Of a stretch of 13,630 bases of DNA, positions 12,330 through 13,630 are shown piece by piece (the first letter of the stretch is position 1; each line of letters opens with the position of its first letter). The position numbers were made by a program, and so were the translations under genes. The notes below the pieces were generated by a model. That model had not been told where the DNA came from. It ran no database searches and saw only the letters and a list, made by a program, of their open reading frames with translations. Origin of the DNA: Candidatus Saccharibacteria bacterium UBA6258 (lineage in GTDB: Bacteria; Patescibacteriota; Saccharimonadia; Saccharimonadales; Saccharimonadaceae); the NCBI GenBank assembly GCA_002441145.1, contig DJVK01000008.1, forward strand, positions 1 through 13,630. The letters run 5' to 3'.

Positions 12330-13052
12330 ATGTCAGGACATAGCAAGTGGTCAAAAATTAAACGTGATAAAGGCGTGAACGACGCAAAGCGTGGCGCAGT
12401 ATTTACTCGAATTGGTAATCTAATTGCGATAGCAGCCCGGAGCGGTACTGACCCAGCTATGAATTCGACACTTGCTCTTGCAATCGAAAAAGCAAAGGCG
12501 GCAAACATGCCAACCGCTAATATTCAACGTGCTATCGACCGTGTTGCTGACAAGAATGCCGCCGCTCTTGAAGAGGCTACCTATGAAGCCTATGGCCCGG
12601 GCGGTGTGGGGATTATCGTTGAAACTGCTACTGACAACAAAAACCGTACTTATCCAGAAGTCCGTACAGCGCTAACAAAAAACGGTGGCACCATGGCTGA
12701 CGCCGGTAGCGTTTTGTTCCAGTTTACGCGCAAAGGTGTTATCCGTGTTGCTGCCGATGGCGAGGAGGCCTTGCTAACAGTACTTGATGCTGGTGCCGAA
12801 GACGCCGTTGAAGAAGACGGTGAAATCGTTGTTTATACTGAACAAAAAGATCTTGCGAAAGTGCGTACGGCAATCGTTGAAGCAAGTTTGACGATCGTGG
12901 AAGCAGAGCTGCAATACGTTCCGAATAACATGGTACCCGTCGACGATGAAGAAACAGCGCGCAAGGTATTGAAGGTTATGGATGCGCTTGACGATGTCGA
13001 CGATGTCGTAAATGTACACACGAACGCTGACATTACTGTTGACGTAGAATAA
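12330..13052 (+). CDS. yebC: YebC/PmpR/TACO1 family protein
   Basis: This conserved cytoplasmic protein (240 aa, normal length for the family) is reported as a transcriptional regulator in some bacteria (PmpR) and as a translation activator that relieves stalling at proline-rich stretches (TACO1 and YebC studies). The signature start MSGHSKWSKIKR is followed by KRGAVFTRIGNLI, MPTANIQRAIDR, YEAYGPGGVGIIVE, TDNKNRTYPEVR, GSVLFQF and the acidic C-terminal lobes ending in DVVNVHTNADI. In many bacteria yebC neighbours ruvC, which is not the case here; comEC lies upstream. The gene has its own extended -10 and a short-spaced GAGG. It ends TAA, and the next promoter begins 10 nt later. Confidence 0.97.
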   Translation: MSGHSKWSKIKRDKGVNDAKRGAVFTRIGNLIAIAARSGTDPAMNSTLALAIEKAKAANMPTANIQRAIDRVADKNAAALEEATYEAYGPGGVGIIVETATDNKNRTYPEVRTALTKNGGTMADAGSVLFQFTRKGVIRVAADGEEALLTVLDAGAEDAVEEDGEIVVYTEQKDLAKVRTAIVEASLTIVEAELQYVPNNMVPVDDEETARKVLKVMDALDDVDDVVNVHTNADITVDVE

Positions 13053-13062
13053 TACATTTTAG

Positions 13063-13092
13063 TTGACAAGCTGCTTACGCTAGGCGTATAAC
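13063..13092 (+). promoter_or_regulatory. Promoter of the lamin-tail protein gene
   Basis: A perfect TTGACA (13063-13068), an 18-nt spacer and TATAAC (13087-13092). The expected transcript start near 13099 leaves a leader of about 28 nt that includes an AGGA Shine-Dalgarno at 13117-13120, 7 nt before the ATG at 13128. Confidence 0.75.
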
Positions 13093-13127
13093 ATGAGGAA
13101 CACCTTTAACATATCCAGGATGGACCC

Positions 13128-13630
13128 ATGCCGATTATGTCCCGAACCATCAGTCGTTTTACCGTTGCCGCGTTACTATTAAGCCTAAATTTGCCCGCTC
13201 CTCAAGTGTGGGCAACTGAAATAATCGATACACCCATCATCGCTACTTCTGAAGTCGCAGTTGATGCCGTGGATGATAAACTTTTGCCACAAGCGGTCCA
13301 GGTAGTTGAACCAGCGCTGCTGCCCGTCGTTGTCGAACCAGCAGCTATCCAGCCCTTACCATCACCCGTCGTCGCCAATGACGACGTTTTGATTTCGGCG
13401 TTCCGGTTTACTCACCTCAAAGGCTACGATTACATCGAGCTTTTTAATACTAGTGACGAAATCGTTGATGTACGGGATATGTCGATAAAACTGCTCTATT
13501 CAGATACGGTCAGTGATTTCGAATGTAACATTGTTTTGCGTGGTTATATCTTGCCGCAAAAATATGTAACGTTCGCGCAGGCTACAAGTAACGTCATGCC
13601 GCTTGATGGTGTATACGCGATGGATGGATG
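13128..13630 (+). CDS. Secreted lamin-tail-domain (LTD) protein, 3' end outside the window
   Basis: The frame is open to the end of the window (167 complete codons). The N-terminus is a signal peptide: basic MPIMSRTISR, a hydrophobic core (TVAALLLSLNL) and V27-W-A29 as a likely signal peptidase site. A Val/Pro/Glu/Ala-rich linker (about 30-84, with VEPA occurring twice) follows. A beta-rich region from about residue 88 (LISAFRFTHLKGYDYIELFN, then DVRDMSIKLLY) has the I-E-L-x-N pattern of bacterial lamin-tail domains, which occur in secreted or surface proteins. Function is unknown; LTDs are thought to serve as binding or anchoring modules. The start at 13128 has an AGGA 7 nt upstream; an ATG three codons later is an alternative. 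A close -35/-10 pair precedes it. Confidence 0.78.
   Translation, partial: MPIMSRTISRFTVAALLLSLNLPAPQVWATEIIDTPIIATSEVAVDAVDDKLLPQAVQVVEPALLPVVVEPAAIQPLPSPVVANDDVLISAFRFTHLKGYDYIELFNTSDEIVDVRDMSIKLLYSDTVSDFECNIVLRGYILPQKYVTFAQATSNVMPLDGVYAMDG

Noticed and set aside
13093..13182. Small ORF beginning ATGAGG directly after the -10 of the lamin-tail promoter
   Set aside because: It is only about 29 codons and starts right at the -10 hexamer, upstream of the expected transcript start. The downstream frame has a proper ribosome-binding site and signal peptide.
1..13630. TGA recoded to glycine or tryptophan as in Gracilibacteria/Absconditabacteria
   Set aside because: All genes are full length without in-frame TGA and use normal Gly and Trp codons. 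Only absence of TGA stops is seen, not recoding.
1..13630. CRISPR arrays, insertion sequences, prophage or toxin-antitoxin genes
   Set aside because: No regularly spaced repeats, transposase or integrase motifs, terminal inverted repeats or toxin-like pairs were found. The only possible mobile-element trace is the degenerate tRNA 3' copy.

Overview
The window looks like a chromosomal segment of a small-genome candidate-phyla (Patescibacteria/CPR) bacterium, most likely Saccharibacteria (TM7) or a relative. This placement is inferred from gene content and style: compact genes, a prepilin next to a ComEC channel, a secreted lamin-tail-domain protein, a CNNM/CBS protein, a D-lactate-dehydrogenase-like flavoprotein and a six-hairpin glycosidase-like protein. 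No rRNA or other phylogenetic marker is present to prove it. The standard genetic code fits every reading frame. All 13 visible stop codons are TAG (8) or TAA (5), never TGA.

Layout. Positions 1-834 hold the 3' end of dnaK, closed by a strong terminator. A GtrA-like membrane protein (902-1384, +) converges end to end with a six-hairpin glycosidase-like gene (1385-2581, -). An FKBP-type prolyl isomerase lies upstream of that gene on the same strand. A 24-bp divergent spacer then leads to a CNNM/DUF21-CBS membrane protein, followed by an FAD-linked D-lactate/glycolate-type dehydrogenase. Next comes dnaJ, preceded by a CIRCE (HrcA) operator. A two-gene operon follows: a RimB-like protease fused to a RimK-like ATP-grasp ligase, overlapping a stand-alone rimK. 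After it come a small membrane protein, a tRNA-Lys(UUU) with terminator, a structured non-coding stretch carrying a degenerate copy of the tRNA 3' end, a type IV prepilin, a comEC lacking its nuclease domain, yebC, and the start of a secreted lamin-tail protein that runs off the window.

How the genes work together. DnaK and DnaJ form one chaperone system but sit about 5 kb apart; dnaJ has its own heat-shock operator. Prepilin and ComEC point to DNA uptake through a type IV pilus-like apparatus. The RimB-RimK fusion plus RimK form a compact candidate system for adding and removing amino-acid tails on a protein. Ribosomal protein S6 is the known RimK substrate, but the substrate here is unknown.

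The most distinctive property is transcriptional. About nine genes have a -10 box 6-10 nt before the ATG and no Shine-Dalgarno, which predicts leaderless or nearly leaderless mRNAs. An operon-internal gene (rimK) and the last two genes (yebC, lamin-tail) have ribosome-binding sites instead.
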